A DNA stretch of 64,000 nt from an uncultured Verrucomicrobiae bacterium (GTDB taxonomy: Bacteria; Verrucomicrobiota; Verrucomicrobiia; Limisphaerales; UBA1096), in contig CALJHX010000003.1 in NCBI GenBank assembly GCA_937770485.1, forward strand, positions 124,415 through 188,414. Direction: 5' to 3'. Below the pieces are notes generated by a model that saw nothing but the letters and a program-made list of their open reading frames with translations, did no database searches and had not been told where the DNA came from. Shown here piece by piece: positions 27,233 to 36,524 of this stretch; positions within the stretch are counted from its first letter, which is position 1; every line of letters starts with the position of its first letter. Made by a program: the position numbers and the translations under genes.

Positions 27233-29281
27233 GTGTTTGTATTTGACCATTTAAGCAGCAAGGACATTCCGATGAGGCTGATGACGGCGTTCATCCTGTG
27301 CTGCATGTTGCTGTTGACAGTGAACCTCTGGCGGCTGCAGGTGACCTCCGGCGAGGATTACCGGGTTCGGCAGGAAAACCAATCGGTGCGAGCCGTGCGC
27401 CTCCCCGCAACAAGAGGCCGCATCCTCGATTGTAACGAGCAACCTCTGGCCGTGAACCGACTGCGGTTCGACGTGCACATGTACATCGACGAATTGCGAC
27501 CGCTCTTTTACACCCATTATATGCGCTTGAAAGATGGGCGTAAGCTGCGGCGTGCCGAGCAGGATGAGTTGGGGCGGACGGCCCGCTATCAGGTTGTCAG
27601 CAACCTGACCATGCAGGTGAGCTTGCGCCTTGGTCAACCTCTGGTTCTCAACGAGGAGAAATTTCATACCCATTATTACAAGCGCCGTTACACGCCGATG
27701 GCCGTGATGCAGGATCTTTCGCCGGGCCAAGTGGCGCGGTTTGTTGAGCAGATACACGCAGTGCCGGGAGTGGACTTGTCAGTTAACCCGGTTCGGACCT
27801 ATCCCAACGGCGACATGGCGTTTCACACGCTGGGGTATCTTCGGCGCGACGACGACCCGGACACCGGCGACGACATTCCGTTTCGGTTCCGTTATCGGTT
27901 GCCGGACTATGTCGGCGTCGATGGTTTGGAGGGTGTATACGACGAGCTGTTGCGAGGAGAGGCCGGGGCCAAGACGATTCGCGTCAACAACATAAGCTAT
28001 CGCACGAGCGAGGAGGTCAGGGAATGGCCGGAGTCGGGCTACGACATGGCGCTTACCCTCGACCGTGACATCCAGTTGGCTGCTGAGGCGGCGCTTCAAG
28101 CCAACGGCCCGCAGACGCGGGGGGCCGTGGTGGTGATGGATCCGCGAACCGGCGACCTGCTGTCACTCGTGTCCCTGCCGGGATTTGATTCCAACAAGTT
28201 CATTTCCGGGTTTTCGCGCGCAGAGATCACCCGGTTGAACGACAGTCGACTCAACCGCTGGCTCAACCGTGCCACCGGCAGCGGCGGGGTCTCTTACCCG
28301 CCCGGTTCCATTTTCAAGTTAATTTCGGCTGTGGCTTACCTTGAGGAAGAGGTGCTTGATCCAAATGAGAAAGTGTACAATCCGGGTTATTTTCGGGATT
28401 CAAAACTGTATCCCAACTACGAGTTGGACGATACTGCGCCGCCGGGTGACTACGATTTCATCCGTGCGTTCAAGCGGTCGAGTAACACTTATTTTATCCA
28501 CTACGCGTTGAAGCCTGACGGCCAAACCGACCAGTGGCGGCAGGGCAAGCGAATCCTGCTTGACTGGGGCAACCGTTTTCGGCTCGGCCAAAAGACGCTC
28601 GCCAGCTTGCCCGGCGACTTGCCTAGTCCCATTCGTGAGAGTGGCGGTTATTTTCCCGCCCGTGACAACAAATTAAAGAATAGGAACCAATTCGGGGAGA
28701 AGATCGGCTGGGCGGCGGGAGACGTGGGTAACCTCTGCATTGGTCAGGGCGAAATCACTGTGACCCCCCTGCAAATGGCGGTGATGACCTCGGCAGTGGC
28801 CAACGGGGGGAAGGTGTTACAGCCCCGCTTGGTCAAGCGCATTGACTCGCAGCGAGCCTTTGGCCAGGCGCAAAACAGGGTAATCCCGGTAGAGGTGCTC
28901 GACGACTTGCAACTGAAGCCGGAGACCGTTGCGCTGATGCACAAGGCGATGCTGGCTGACGTCGCCGACCGCGACGGCAGCGGACGCGCGGCGCGTGTGC
29001 CCGGCATGGCCATCGGAGGGAAGACTGGCACGGCGCAGACGAAAGTGCCCACCGGGAAGTATGATCCCCAGAGTCGCGTGAGACTGTTCCGCACAGATCA
29101 CATAACATGGTTTGTGTCGTTCGCGCCGGTGGAGTCGCCGCGCTACGCCGTGGTGGTGATGGTGGAGAGCGGGGAGTCGGGAGGCACGACCTGCGCACCG
29201 ATCGCGGGGAGGATTTATCGGGCGATTCGCGACTTGGAACGCGAGCGGCAGAAAGGAGAGCCAAGCTTGGCCAAGCGCTGA
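27233..29281 (+). CDS. mrdA: Penicillin-binding protein 2 (elongation transpeptidase)
   Basis: About 682 residues if the GTG at 27233 is used (VFVFDHLSSKDIP then one membrane anchor). The ATG at 27272 has a better AAGGA ribosome site and gives 669. Relatives in this phylum have a short cytoplasmic FDxLKxDDP lead, favouring the GTG. The pedestal domain (RVRQENQSVRAVRLPATRGRILD) precedes the transpeptidase domain. There the SxxK nucleophile motif appears as PPGSIFKLI near 370, SxN as RSSNTYF near 425, and KTG as GGKTGTAQT near 600. Its last bases overlap rodA as TGATG. The final codons (SLAKR) are encoded by the iterated palindrome at 29267. Confidence 0.95.
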   Translation: MFVFDHLSSKDIPMRLMTAFILCCMLLLTVNLWRLQVTSGEDYRVRQENQSVRAVRLPATRGRILDCNEQPLAVNRLRFDVHMYIDELRPLFYTHYMRLKDGRKLRRAEQDELGRTARYQVVSNLTMQVSLRLGQPLVLNEEKFHTHYYKRRYTPMAVMQDLSPGQVARFVEQIHAVPGVDLSVNPVRTYPNGDMAFHTLGYLRRDDDPDTGDDIPFRFRYRLPDYVGVDGLEGVYDELLRGEAGAKTIRVNNISYRTSEEVREWPESGYDMALTLDRDIQLAAEAALQANGPQTRGAVVVMDPRTGDLLSLVSLPGFDSNKFISGFSRAEITRLNDSRLNRWLNRATGSGGVSYPPGSIFKLISAVAYLEEEVLDPNEKVYNPGYFRDSKLYPNYELDDTAPPGDYDFIRAFKRSSNTYFIHYALKPDGQTDQWRQGKRILLDWGNRFRLGQKTLASLPGDLPSPIRESGGYFPARDNKLKNRNQFGEKIGWAAGDVGNLCIGQGEITVTPLQMAVMTSAVANGGKVLQPRLVKRIDSQRAFGQAQNRVIPVEVLDDLQLKPETVALMHKAMLADVADRDGSGRAARVPGMAIGGKTGTAQTKVPTGKYDPQSRVRLFRTDHITWFVSFAPVESPRYAVVVMVESGESGGTTCAPIAGRIYRAIRDLERERQKGEPSLAKR

Positions 29282-30483
29282 TGGAAACAGTACTGCTGCA
29301 TATTCGGAAGTTGCGGGTCGATTGGCTCATGTTCGGTGCCGTGATCGGGTTGATGCTGATTGGCGGGGCATTTGTCCTCAGCGCGGCGATTGACCAGTAC
29401 GAGATCGAGCCGCTGCTAAATTCCTACTTTTTCAGGCAAATAGTCTTTTACGCGCTAGGACTTGGCTTGGCTGCGGTTTTTGTAGTGGTGGATTATCATC
29501 GCTTGGCCGGCTGGGCGCGAGCAGCTTACTGGATGACCCTGATTTTGTTGGTTTTGGTTCTGATTCCTGGCATTGGCGAGGTACGATACGGGGCGAGGCG
29601 CTGGCTTGATTTGGGGATTACCCTCATTCAGCCCTCGGAATTTGCGAAATTAGCGTTTATCTTCGCTTTGGGCGATTTTTTGACACGGCCCAACGAGGAG
29701 ATGTTAATGCCAGGGGTTTTTTTAAAAGCCCTTGGGATGACTGCACTGCCATTTATTTTGATATTAAAAGAGCCGGATTTGGGCTCATCGCTAGTATTTT
29801 TCCCGATCGGGATCGCGATGATGTTCGTGGCCGGTGTGCCGCTTCGGTTCCTGGGGAAGTTCCTCGGGGCATCGACGGTGGTTGTGCTGTTTGTCATTAT
29901 CAACGCACTCTACTTTCCCGCAGACTGGCGAATCTCACTGCAGGAATATCAGCGCCAACGGTTGTTGGTTTATTTTCACCAGGATTTTGCTCCGCCGAAC
30001 GCCACTCCGGCGGAGCGCAAGGCCGCCCGTGCATTACAGCGAGAGCGCACGCACAACATACGGCAGGCCGAGATTTCCGTCGGCTCGGGAGGGCTAACGG
30101 GAAAAGGGTGGGGACAAGGGCCACAAACCCGCTTGGGCTATCTGCCCAAGGGGGTGGCTCACAACGACTTCATCTTCTCCGTGATTGCGGAGGAGACAGG
30201 GTTCTTGGGCAGCATGGCAGTGCTGGCGTTATACACCGTCATCCTTTTAAAAGGGATGCAGATCGCAGCCTTGGCGAGGGATCGTTTGGGCAAACTGTTG
30301 GCAGTGGGAATTGTGACTCTCATTTTTTGCCACGTTTTTGTGAACATCGGCATGCATCTGAGATTGATGCCGGTGACGGGGATACCGTTGCCACTATTGA
30401 GCTACGGCGGATCATCCGTCTTGAGTTCGTTGATCGCTATCGCTGTCCTGCAAAACATACAACTACACAGAAAGGCATATTAA
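29281..30483 (+). CDS. rodA: Peptidoglycan glycosyltransferase RodA (SEDS family)
   Basis: About 400 residues from the ATG at 29281, overlapping the mrdA stop by one base (TGATG); longer upstream frames lie inside mrdA. Ten or so membrane helices are visible. Characteristic blocks are GARRWLDLGITLIQPSEFAKLAFIFALGDFLTRP, LKEPDLGSSLVF, GWGQGPQTRLGYLPKGVAHNDFIFSVIAEETGFLG and PVTGIPLPLLSYGGSSVLSSL. The Asp in the EPDLGSS block is a catalytic candidate in SEDS polymerases. RodA makes glycan strands from lipid II and PBP2 crosslinks them; coupling of the two genes keeps them in step. A 30-residue charged loop between helices (PPNATPAERKAARALQRERT) is longer than in E. coli. Confidence 0.95.
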   Translation: METVLLHIRKLRVDWLMFGAVIGLMLIGGAFVLSAAIDQYEIEPLLNSYFFRQIVFYALGLGLAAVFVVVDYHRLAGWARAAYWMTLILLVLVLIPGIGEVRYGARRWLDLGITLIQPSEFAKLAFIFALGDFLTRPNEEMLMPGVFLKALGMTALPFILILKEPDLGSSLVFFPIGIAMMFVAGVPLRFLGKFLGASTVVVLFVIINALYFPADWRISLQEYQRQRLLVYFHQDFAPPNATPAERKAARALQRERTHNIRQAEISVGSGGLTGKGWGQGPQTRLGYLPKGVAHNDFIFSVIAEETGFLGSMAVLALYTVILLKGMQIAALARDRLGKLLAVGIVTLIFCHVFVNIGMHLRLMPVTGIPLPLLSYGGSSVLSSLIAIAVLQNIQLHRKAY

Positions 30484-30489
30484 ATTATT

Positions 30490-32505
30490 ATGGCAGCAAA
30501 GAAATCATTTGGCCGCAGCGACAACAGGCGCGGCATGAGATTCAAACCCCCCGGTGGATTGAACCGCAGGCCCGACCGCTCCAGCCTCAGTGCACGCGCG
30601 AATGTCGAGACGATTCAAACCCCGCAGGACGAACTCTTTAACACGCGGGAGCACGAAAACGAAATCGTGCGTGCTGAGAACAAGGCGCACGGTTTGCCGG
30701 CCGGTACTGACCTCGAGTCAGCCAAGGGGCAACGGCAACTCACCAACGACACAGCGGATGGCGAGGCGTCCAGGCAAGCCGAACCCGCAACGCCGCCCAA
30801 ACGGGGGAACACCGACTTTGAACCGGTTGAACTGCCGGATGAACCGGCTGGCTCCATCAAGGAGAAGGTTGAGCGGAGCGCTAAGAAATTCGTCAGTAAA
30901 GTCAAAGGCGTCTTCCGCCCCATCCAGCACACCCATAAGGAAATTCTGATCAACGCCGAGTCGCTTGAGACCCGCGTGGCGATAACAGTAAAGGGAAAAC
31001 TAGAGAACCTGACGATCGAGCGCATCGACAGCCTACGGATGGTTGGGAGCATTTATAAAGGCAGAATCCGCAACCTTGAGGATGGTCTCAAGGCGGCCTT
31101 CGTGGACATTGGCCTGGAGAAAAACGCCTTCCTTCATTACTGGGACATCATTCCCAGTTCGCTCGATTCCTCCTACGACGTGGTTGACCGGGGGAACCGC
31201 AGAAAGGAAAAGCCGAGAATCACCAACAAGGACATACCCAGGAAATATCCGTCAGGCACGGAGTTGACTGTACAGGTGACCAAGGGTCCGATTGGAACCA
31301 AGGGTCCGCGGATTACGACGAACGTCCTGTTGCCGGGCCGCTATCTTGTCCTGCTACCCAACTCGGAGCAGTCCGGGGTTTCACGGAAGATAGAGAACCG
31401 CGAGGAGCGTGCACGACTGAAGAAGATTGTGCGCGAACTCGACATCCCCGAAGGCATGGGGGTCATTATCCGGACAGCGGGGCAAGGGCAGCGCAAGGCG
31501 TATTTCATCAGGGATCTCGCCATTCTGATGGAGACTTGGGAAAAAATCACCGGCCTGGTCAAAACCCAGAAGTCCGGCACATGTGTTTTTGAGGAACCGG
31601 ACTTGATCGAGCGCACGGTTCGTGACTTTTTGACTGAAGATGTCGAGCGGATTGTCGTCGACAATGCCGCCGAGGTTGATCGGGTCAAAAAACTGATCGG
31701 TCGCGTTTCAAAACGGGCGCTGGACAAGGTACAGCGTTATTCCTACTCGGAGCCGATATTCGACCGGTTCGGGGTCACGCGCCAGCTTGAGACAGCATAT
31801 ACACGCCAAGTGATGCTTCCCAGTGGTGGATACATCATCATCGACGAGACCGAGGCGCTGGTGGCGGTGGACGTGAACACCGGCAGCCATCGGTACAAAG
31901 GCAACAACAAGAAGGAAAAAGACAAGACGTTGCTTCAAGTGAACCTCGAGGCTGCCGAGGAGGTTTGCCGGCAACTCCGCCTGCGAAACATCGGCGGCCT
32001 GATCGTGCTGGATTTCATCGACATGAAATCGTCGCGTGACCGTCGCGATGTGTTTAACCGCATGCGCGACGGCCTGTGCAAGGACAAGGCCAAGACCCAC
32101 GTGTTGCCCATCTCCGACCTTGGCCTGATGGAGATGACCCGTCAGCGCCAGTCCGAGAGCGTCCGCGACGCCGCCTACGGCGATTGCGAACACTGCAGTG
32201 GCCGCGGTAAGATCAAGAGCCCGCTGACAATGAGCGTGGACATCCAGCGTAAGCTCAGCGAGATCATCAAAAAACGCAACAATCTCAAGCAACGCGGCGA
32301 GGAGGAGACCGATTTCAAGCTGCGGGTGAATGTCAACACGGGTGTGCTGGATCGCTTGCGCAACGAAGACGAGGATATCTTCATCGACATGGAGAAACGT
32401 TATTTGGTGAAAATTTCCTTCCGTTCGGAAGAGGGGTTGCACCCGGAGGAGTTCGAGGTGTTCGACGCCATCACCAACAAGCGATTGGCCAGGGAAGAGC
32501 GGTAG
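30490..32505 (+). CDS. rng: Ribonuclease E/G family endoribonuclease
   Basis: 671 residues, starting 6 bases after rodA. About 145 residues of low-complexity charged sequence precede the catalytic core, so this is longer than RNase G (about 490) and has an N-terminal rather than C-terminal extension. The S1 domain (VGSIYKGRIRNLEDGLKAAF) lies at about 185. The RNase core includes the metal-binding VAVDVNTGSHRYKG near 460 and GLIVLDFIDMKSSRDR near 505. The zinc-link motif CEHCSGRGK is near 560, where cysteines bridge subunits. It processes rRNA and starts mRNA decay. Being last in the mre operon matches the mreBCD-rng order in other bacteria. Confidence 0.93.
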   Translation: MAAKKSFGRSDNRRGMRFKPPGGLNRRPDRSSLSARANVETIQTPQDELFNTREHENEIVRAENKAHGLPAGTDLESAKGQRQLTNDTADGEASRQAEPATPPKRGNTDFEPVELPDEPAGSIKEKVERSAKKFVSKVKGVFRPIQHTHKEILINAESLETRVAITVKGKLENLTIERIDSLRMVGSIYKGRIRNLEDGLKAAFVDIGLEKNAFLHYWDIIPSSLDSSYDVVDRGNRRKEKPRITNKDIPRKYPSGTELTVQVTKGPIGTKGPRITTNVLLPGRYLVLLPNSEQSGVSRKIENREERARLKKIVRELDIPEGMGVIIRTAGQGQRKAYFIRDLAILMETWEKITGLVKTQKSGTCVFEEPDLIERTVRDFLTEDVERIVVDNAAEVDRVKKLIGRVSKRALDKVQRYSYSEPIFDRFGVTRQLETAYTRQVMLPSGGYIIIDETEALVAVDVNTGSHRYKGNNKKEKDKTLLQVNLEAAEEVCRQLRLRNIGGLIVLDFIDMKSSRDRRDVFNRMRDGLCKDKAKTHVLPISDLGLMEMTRQRQSESVRDAAYGDCEHCSGRGKIKSPLTMSVDIQRKLSEIIKKRNNLKQRGEEETDFKLRVNVNTGVLDRLRNEDEDIFIDMEKRYLVKISFRSEEGLHPEEFEVFDAITNKRLAREER

Positions 32506-32521
32506 ATTCCGGTTTTCCCAC

Positions 32522-32553
32522 AAGGCGTTCACCTTGCGGTGGACGCCTTTTTT
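32522..32553 (+). terminator. Intrinsic terminator after the mre-rng operon
   Basis: A 12-base stem (AAGGCGTTCACC with GGTGGACGCCTT, one G-U pair) and a TTGC loop are followed by a run of six T. It sits 17 bases after the rng stop and before the convergent ATPase gene. This is the clearest terminator in the window. Confidence 0.88.
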
Positions 32554-32577
32554 GCGCTTGGCCAAGCCATTGGCGGC

Positions 32578-33795
32578 TTACAGTTGGTTGATAGAAATCA
32601 CCCTGACAACCTCCTCGAGACTGGTGATCCCGCGCTGGACCTTGGCCATCGCGTTCTGCCAAAGGGTGGTCATTCCCTGCGCGATCGCTATATCGTGCAG
32701 CTTGCTGGTTCGCAGTTTCTGGATGACACCTTCACGGACGGCCTCGCTCGAGTTTAACAACTCAGTTGCCGCCACCCTGCCGAGATAGCCGGTCTGGAAA
32801 CAGGCGTCACAGCCGGTGCCGGTGTGAAATTCATTCTCTTCTGCAAAGCCGTCGGGAAGCAGGGAAAGGTGCTCGGGGCTGGGCTGAGACTGGATTTTGC
32901 ATCGTGGACAAATGGTGCGCAACAAGCGCAAGCCAAGCACCCCAGTGATACTGGAGGCCAACAGAAACGGCTCGATATCCATATTGATGAGCCGGGCAAA
33001 AACCCCCGCCGTACTGTCGCTGTGGATAGTGCTGAAAATCATGTGGCCAGTCAGACCGGCCTGTACTGCGATGGCGGCGGTTTCTGCGTCGCGGATCTCC
33101 CCGATCATGATCGCCTCCGGATCCTGACGCATGAGGGAACGGAGAGCCTTGGGATAGGTGAACCCACGGGAGTTGCTGATCTGCGACTGGCTGATCATCG
33201 GGAGGTTGAATTCCACGGGGTCCTCCACCGTGCTGATGCTGATTGTAGGCCCGTGGGTTTCGACCAAGTGGCAGAGGGCTGAATAGATTGCCGTTGTCTT
33301 GCCCGAGCCGGTTGGGCCATTCAACAGGATGAGTCCGCTGGGTTGCTGTATGAGTTTCTTGAACTGCTCGATAGTGTCCTGCTCGAAGCCGAGCGTCTCG
33401 AGATTAAAACTGCGATTTTGCGGGTCGAACAGTCGGATGACAATTTTTTCCCCGCGAACGGTGGGGAAGATGGAGACGCGCAGTTCCACATTGCCGAACT
33501 CGGGACTTGCTGGGACGCGGCCTTCCTGCGGCATCTCAGTCTCGTAAGTGATCAGGTCAGCCATGACCTTGAGACGGCCTGCGATGCGGTCGAGAAACTC
33601 GTGCGGCAGGTGGGTGAGTTCACGCAGTGTGCCCGAGATGCGCAGGCGAATGGGAAGGGTGCTTTCCCAAGGCTCGATATGAATATCGCTCGCCTTGTCA
33701 TGAACTGCGTCAAGAATGATGTTGTTGACGAGAACCGCGATGTCGATCTGGTCGAGAGACCTGACGGCCCGGATGTACGACGAGGTTAAATCCAT
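32578..33795 (-). CDS. GspE/PilB-type secretion or pilus ATPase, short form
   Basis: 405 residues from the ATG at 33795. Walker A is GPTGSGKTT near 163, the Asp box STVEDPVEF near 190, Walker B IMIGEIRDAETA near 228, and the His box LTGHMIFSTIHSD near 246. A C4 zinc motif (CPRCK with CDACF about 30 residues on) is present, as in GspE/PilB. The N-terminal GspE/PilB regulatory domain (about 150 residues) is missing; the protein begins at the PAS-like N2 domain (ASDIHIEPWE). It powers type IV pilus or type II secretion assembly. No other pilus gene is in the window, so its partner system is elsewhere. It ends convergently with rng. Confidence 0.9.
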   Translation of the reverse strand: MDLTSSYIRAVRSLDQIDIAVLVNNIILDAVHDKASDIHIEPWESTLPIRLRISGTLRELTHLPHEFLDRIAGRLKVMADLITYETEMPQEGRVPASPEFGNVELRVSIFPTVRGEKIVIRLFDPQNRSFNLETLGFEQDTIEQFKKLIQQPSGLILLNGPTGSGKTTAIYSALCHLVETHGPTISISTVEDPVEFNLPMISQSQISNSRGFTYPKALRSLMRQDPEAIMIGEIRDAETAAIAVQAGLTGHMIFSTIHSDSTAGVFARLINMDIEPFLLASSITGVLGLRLLRTICPRCKIQSQPSPEHLSLLPDGFAEENEFHTGTGCDACFQTGYLGRVAATELLNSSEAVREGVIQKLRTSKLHDIAIAQGMTTLWQNAMAKVQRGITSLEEVVRVISINQL

Positions 33796-33848
33796 GCCTG
33801 CCGGATTGGTAACCGCTCAAGCTCCTGCGGTCACTTTCTTTTTGGTAC

Positions 33849-34919
33849 TCAACCCCCGATGCGGCTCATCGTTCGGGATGGCTGCACGAAGTCAGGCTCC
33901 CCGATCTGATGGCCGGGTTCTTTCTTCAGGACGATTCGCTGCAACTCAGTCGCCAACTCAATGTCGTCGGCTTCACTCCGGAGTGTGGGCTTCAGGTCGT
34001 GCTCGCCGTGACTAAAAAGGCAGGTGCGAATTTTACCGTCGGCGGTCAGTCGGATGCGGTTGCAGTTGCCGCAAAACGGCTGGCTGACAGGTGCGATGAT
34101 TCCGATTTCGCCAGTCCCTTGCTCAAACGACCACCGGGTGGATGTCTCAGAGGGATTCCCAGCGGGGAGACGGATGAGGGGGATGTGTGAACGGATTTGC
34201 TCGATGATTTCGCTGCCGGAGACGACATGATCTCGTTGCCACGTTTGTCTTGTACCCAATGGCATGAACTCGATGAATCGCATAACGACACTCTCCTCCG
34301 CGGCAAATTGGGCCAAGCGCACGATCTCGTGGTCGTTTAGGCCTCGAATGATCACCGCGTTGAGCTTTACCGGGGCGAGGCCCAGCGACTTGGCCAAGCG
34401 GATCGACTCGAGCACTTCCGGAAGCCCGTCACGCCCGGTGATTTTTTTGAAATTGTCGCGATCAAGCGAGTCGAGGCTGATCGTCACTCGCCCAAGCCCG
34501 GCCTCCTTGAGGCGCTTGGCCAAGGCGGGGAAGCCGGTGCCGTTGGTGGTCAGTGACAGATCGCGAATTGAGTCGATGGAGGCAATCTGTGAAACTAGAT
34601 TCTCGACGCCCCGGCGCAGGAGCGGCTCGCCGCCGGTGATCCGAATCTTGTTCACTCCAAACGAAGCCGCCACTCGGGTGACGCGGGTGATCTCCTCGAA
34701 GGTAAGGATTTGTGACCGTGGCTTTAATGGGTAAATCGGATTGCTGTTCGCGGGCCGAGTTTTGCTGGGACTAAGTGTATTAGGCCGATAAAAGTTAGCC
34801 GCCTCCTCGGTTTCCGGCAGACAGTAGACGCAGTGAAAATTGCAGCGATCCGTGATGCTAATCCGGAGATCGCGAATGATACGATTGTGAGTATCCTGAA
34901 GAACCCTGGGCCGGGTCAT
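33849..34919 (-). CDS. moaA: GTP 3',8-cyclase MoaA (molybdenum cofactor biosynthesis)
   Basis: 356 residues with the radical-SAM cluster motif C26-N-F-H-C-V-Y-C near the N-terminus, ITGGEPLLRRG, TTNGTG, and the second cluster CGNCNRIRLTADGKIRTC near 290 that binds GTP. The C-terminus ends in arginine plus a GG pair (MSRIGG), required for MoaA activity. An unusual proline- and serine-rich insert (about 44-68, NTLSPSKTRPANSNPIYPLK) lies just after the first cluster. MoaA converts GTP to 3',8-cyclo-GTP, the first step of molybdopterin synthesis. Its start overlaps the broken coiled-coil gene by four bases (ATGA). No other moa gene is nearby. Confidence 0.94.
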   Translation of the reverse strand: MTRPRVLQDTHNRIIRDLRISITDRCNFHCVYCLPETEEAANFYRPNTLSPSKTRPANSNPIYPLKPRSQILTFEEITRVTRVAASFGVNKIRITGGEPLLRRGVENLVSQIASIDSIRDLSLTTNGTGFPALAKRLKEAGLGRVTISLDSLDRDNFKKITGRDGLPEVLESIRLAKSLGLAPVKLNAVIIRGLNDHEIVRLAQFAAEESVVMRFIEFMPLGTRQTWQRDHVVSGSEIIEQIRSHIPLIRLPAGNPSETSTRWSFEQGTGEIGIIAPVSQPFCGNCNRIRLTADGKIRTCLFSHGEHDLKPTLRSEADDIELATELQRIVLKKEPGHQIGEPDFVQPSRTMSRIGG

Positions 34920-35721
34920 GGGGTGGCCCCGCTGGGGGGCGAGTTTGTCTCGATCGGGACGATTTTGACCGTCCCATCCCGGCGCACCTCGACATTGAGA
35001 TCGGCATTGGTGGGGGAGACTGTTTTACGGTCATTTCTTTTGCTCATGCCCATGAGCCGAGATCCACCTTTTTTGCGGGCACTCCCGTAGAAACCGCGAC
35101 GAAGCCACTCGAGCTTCTTGGAGGCCATGAGTTCAACCTGCAATTGCTGAACCTTCTGGCGCAGCACCAGAATATCCTGAAATTGTTTTTCCAACTCAGC
35201 TTTTTCAGCGATCAGTTTGTTACGTTCCTGAAGCAAATGATCGCGGTCTTCCTCGGCTGACTCGAGACGCCGGCCGATGTCATCAATAGCGCGATCCTTG
35301 TCCGCCATCTGACTGTTAAGCCCTTTAATTTGTGAGTCGTAGTCCTGGTTTTTGTTCTGGGCTGTTTGGAGTTCGCCGTTTAGTTCGCTGATTTTTTCAT
35401 CTTTAGCGGCGAGTTCCTGCGCGACCTTACCGACGAACGTCTCATATTCGGTGACTTTCATACTGTAATCGTCTTTTAATTCGGACAGCGCGCCTTGGGT
35501 TTTGGTGAGTGGTCTAGCTATTGGCAGTGCTGAGATCCTGAGTCAGTTGTTTCTTGCTTTCTTCAAGCTGTACCTTTGTCTTTTTGCAGTGTTCACCTCA
35601 TTTTACTCGATTGTGCATTTTGTATCTGGATCTCGTCTTTGGCATTGGAGAGAAGAATTGTAGTGCCCGCTCCCACGGCGATTGCGAGTACCGCAAAAAT
35701 TATTAAAATATTGCCTTTCAT
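34916..35721 (-). pseudogene. Membrane-anchored coiled-coil protein, two frameshifts
   Basis: An ATG at 35721 opens MKGNILIIFAVLAIAVGAGT, a clear signal anchor, followed by NAKDEIQIQNAQSSKMR and a stop at 35593. In a second frame the coding continues as KKTKVQLEESKKQLTQDLST to about 35520. In a third frame it goes on as LTKTQGALSELKDDYSMKVTE, reaching an ATG at 35461. From there 181 residues of heptad-rich coil (AAKDEKISELNGELQTAQNK and so on) lead into a basic tail and the stop at 34916. Reassembled, it is a protein of about 267 residues. The 181-residue part could still be made alone. No family is recognised. It overlaps moaA by 4 bases. Confidence 0.65.
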
Positions 35722-35813
35722 ACTCCGGGAACATTGGCGCAACTACATCTTTGAGGCAACTCTTAATTTGTGTGGGTTCTTCCATTTCTTCTGGCTTTTA
35801 TGTGTTTTTTTCT

Positions 35814-36400
35814 GTGCATATTCCGGGCGAAATCCCTTTGATTATTTTGAACAGCGCCACGCTGTTTCCCGATTCGATCCTTCACCTGCACATCTTCGAG
35901 TCCCGTTATCGAAGGATGTTGTCGGAGGCGCTTGAATCACGCCGGATGTTTGCCGTCGCCATGCGGAGGCCCGGCACCCGCCGGGATGTTCCCATGACGA
36001 TGGCCTGCCTGGGTGTCGTGAGGGTTTGAGCGAGAATTCCGATAGTAGTTAGAACCTACTTCACCTTGGCTTGAAGAGGATTTAACGTGTGGGCGCCGCC
36101 CGTTAAAGCCGTACCGGTGGAACGGGTCGAACCGCTGGACAGCACTGGGGAGTTGCTCCCGAGGTTTCTGGGTTGTGGGATCGGTTGCTGACGATGGTGA
36201 AGGACCGCCTTGCGCAGGGGATGGGTGGCTGCGTCTTCCGTCTGCGCTGCCGGGAATGATGGTGCAGTCACCGCTTGCCTTGCCCGACACCGTGCTCTCA
36301 GGGATGGCAGCCTAAAAACGGGATGGATATTCTTGAGAAACTGGATACAGCGCACAAGTCTGGCTGGCTTCGTCGCCTCAACCCTGCTCCGCGACCCTCT
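35814..36400 (+). pseudogene. LON substrate-binding-domain protein, decayed
   Basis: From a GTG at 35814 the frame encodes IPGEIPLIILNSATLFPDSI, LHLHIFESRYRRMLSEALES and VAMRRPGT, the unmistakable start of the Lon N-terminal (PUA-like) domain found in stand-alone LON-domain proteins. A stop follows at 36027. Downstream fragments in changing frames still look coding: VKAVPVERVEPLDSTGELL at 36102-36160, SPLALPDTVLSGMAA near 36270-36314, and DILEKLDTAHKSGWLRRLN near 36324-36380. All are in the order expected for the C-terminal half. Several indels are needed, so this is a true remnant or a poorly sequenced stretch. It is divergent from the broken coiled-coil gene. Confidence 0.6.
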
Positions 36401-36524
36401 CACAGCGCCAAGTGGTCCGAGTCGCTCACATCAAGACGCGCTTGTCAACGTCTGCCTTCCTGTGATGAAATCGACCAACACCCCTGGACCCCAGGGCTAC
36501 CCTTGAACTTGGCCAAGCGCTTGG
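36401..36524. other. Gap downstream of serA and the LON remnant
   Basis: About 120 bases with no gene-like frame. It contains one copy of the iterated palindrome at 36505-36520 (ACTTGGCCAAGCGCTT). Confidence 0.5.
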
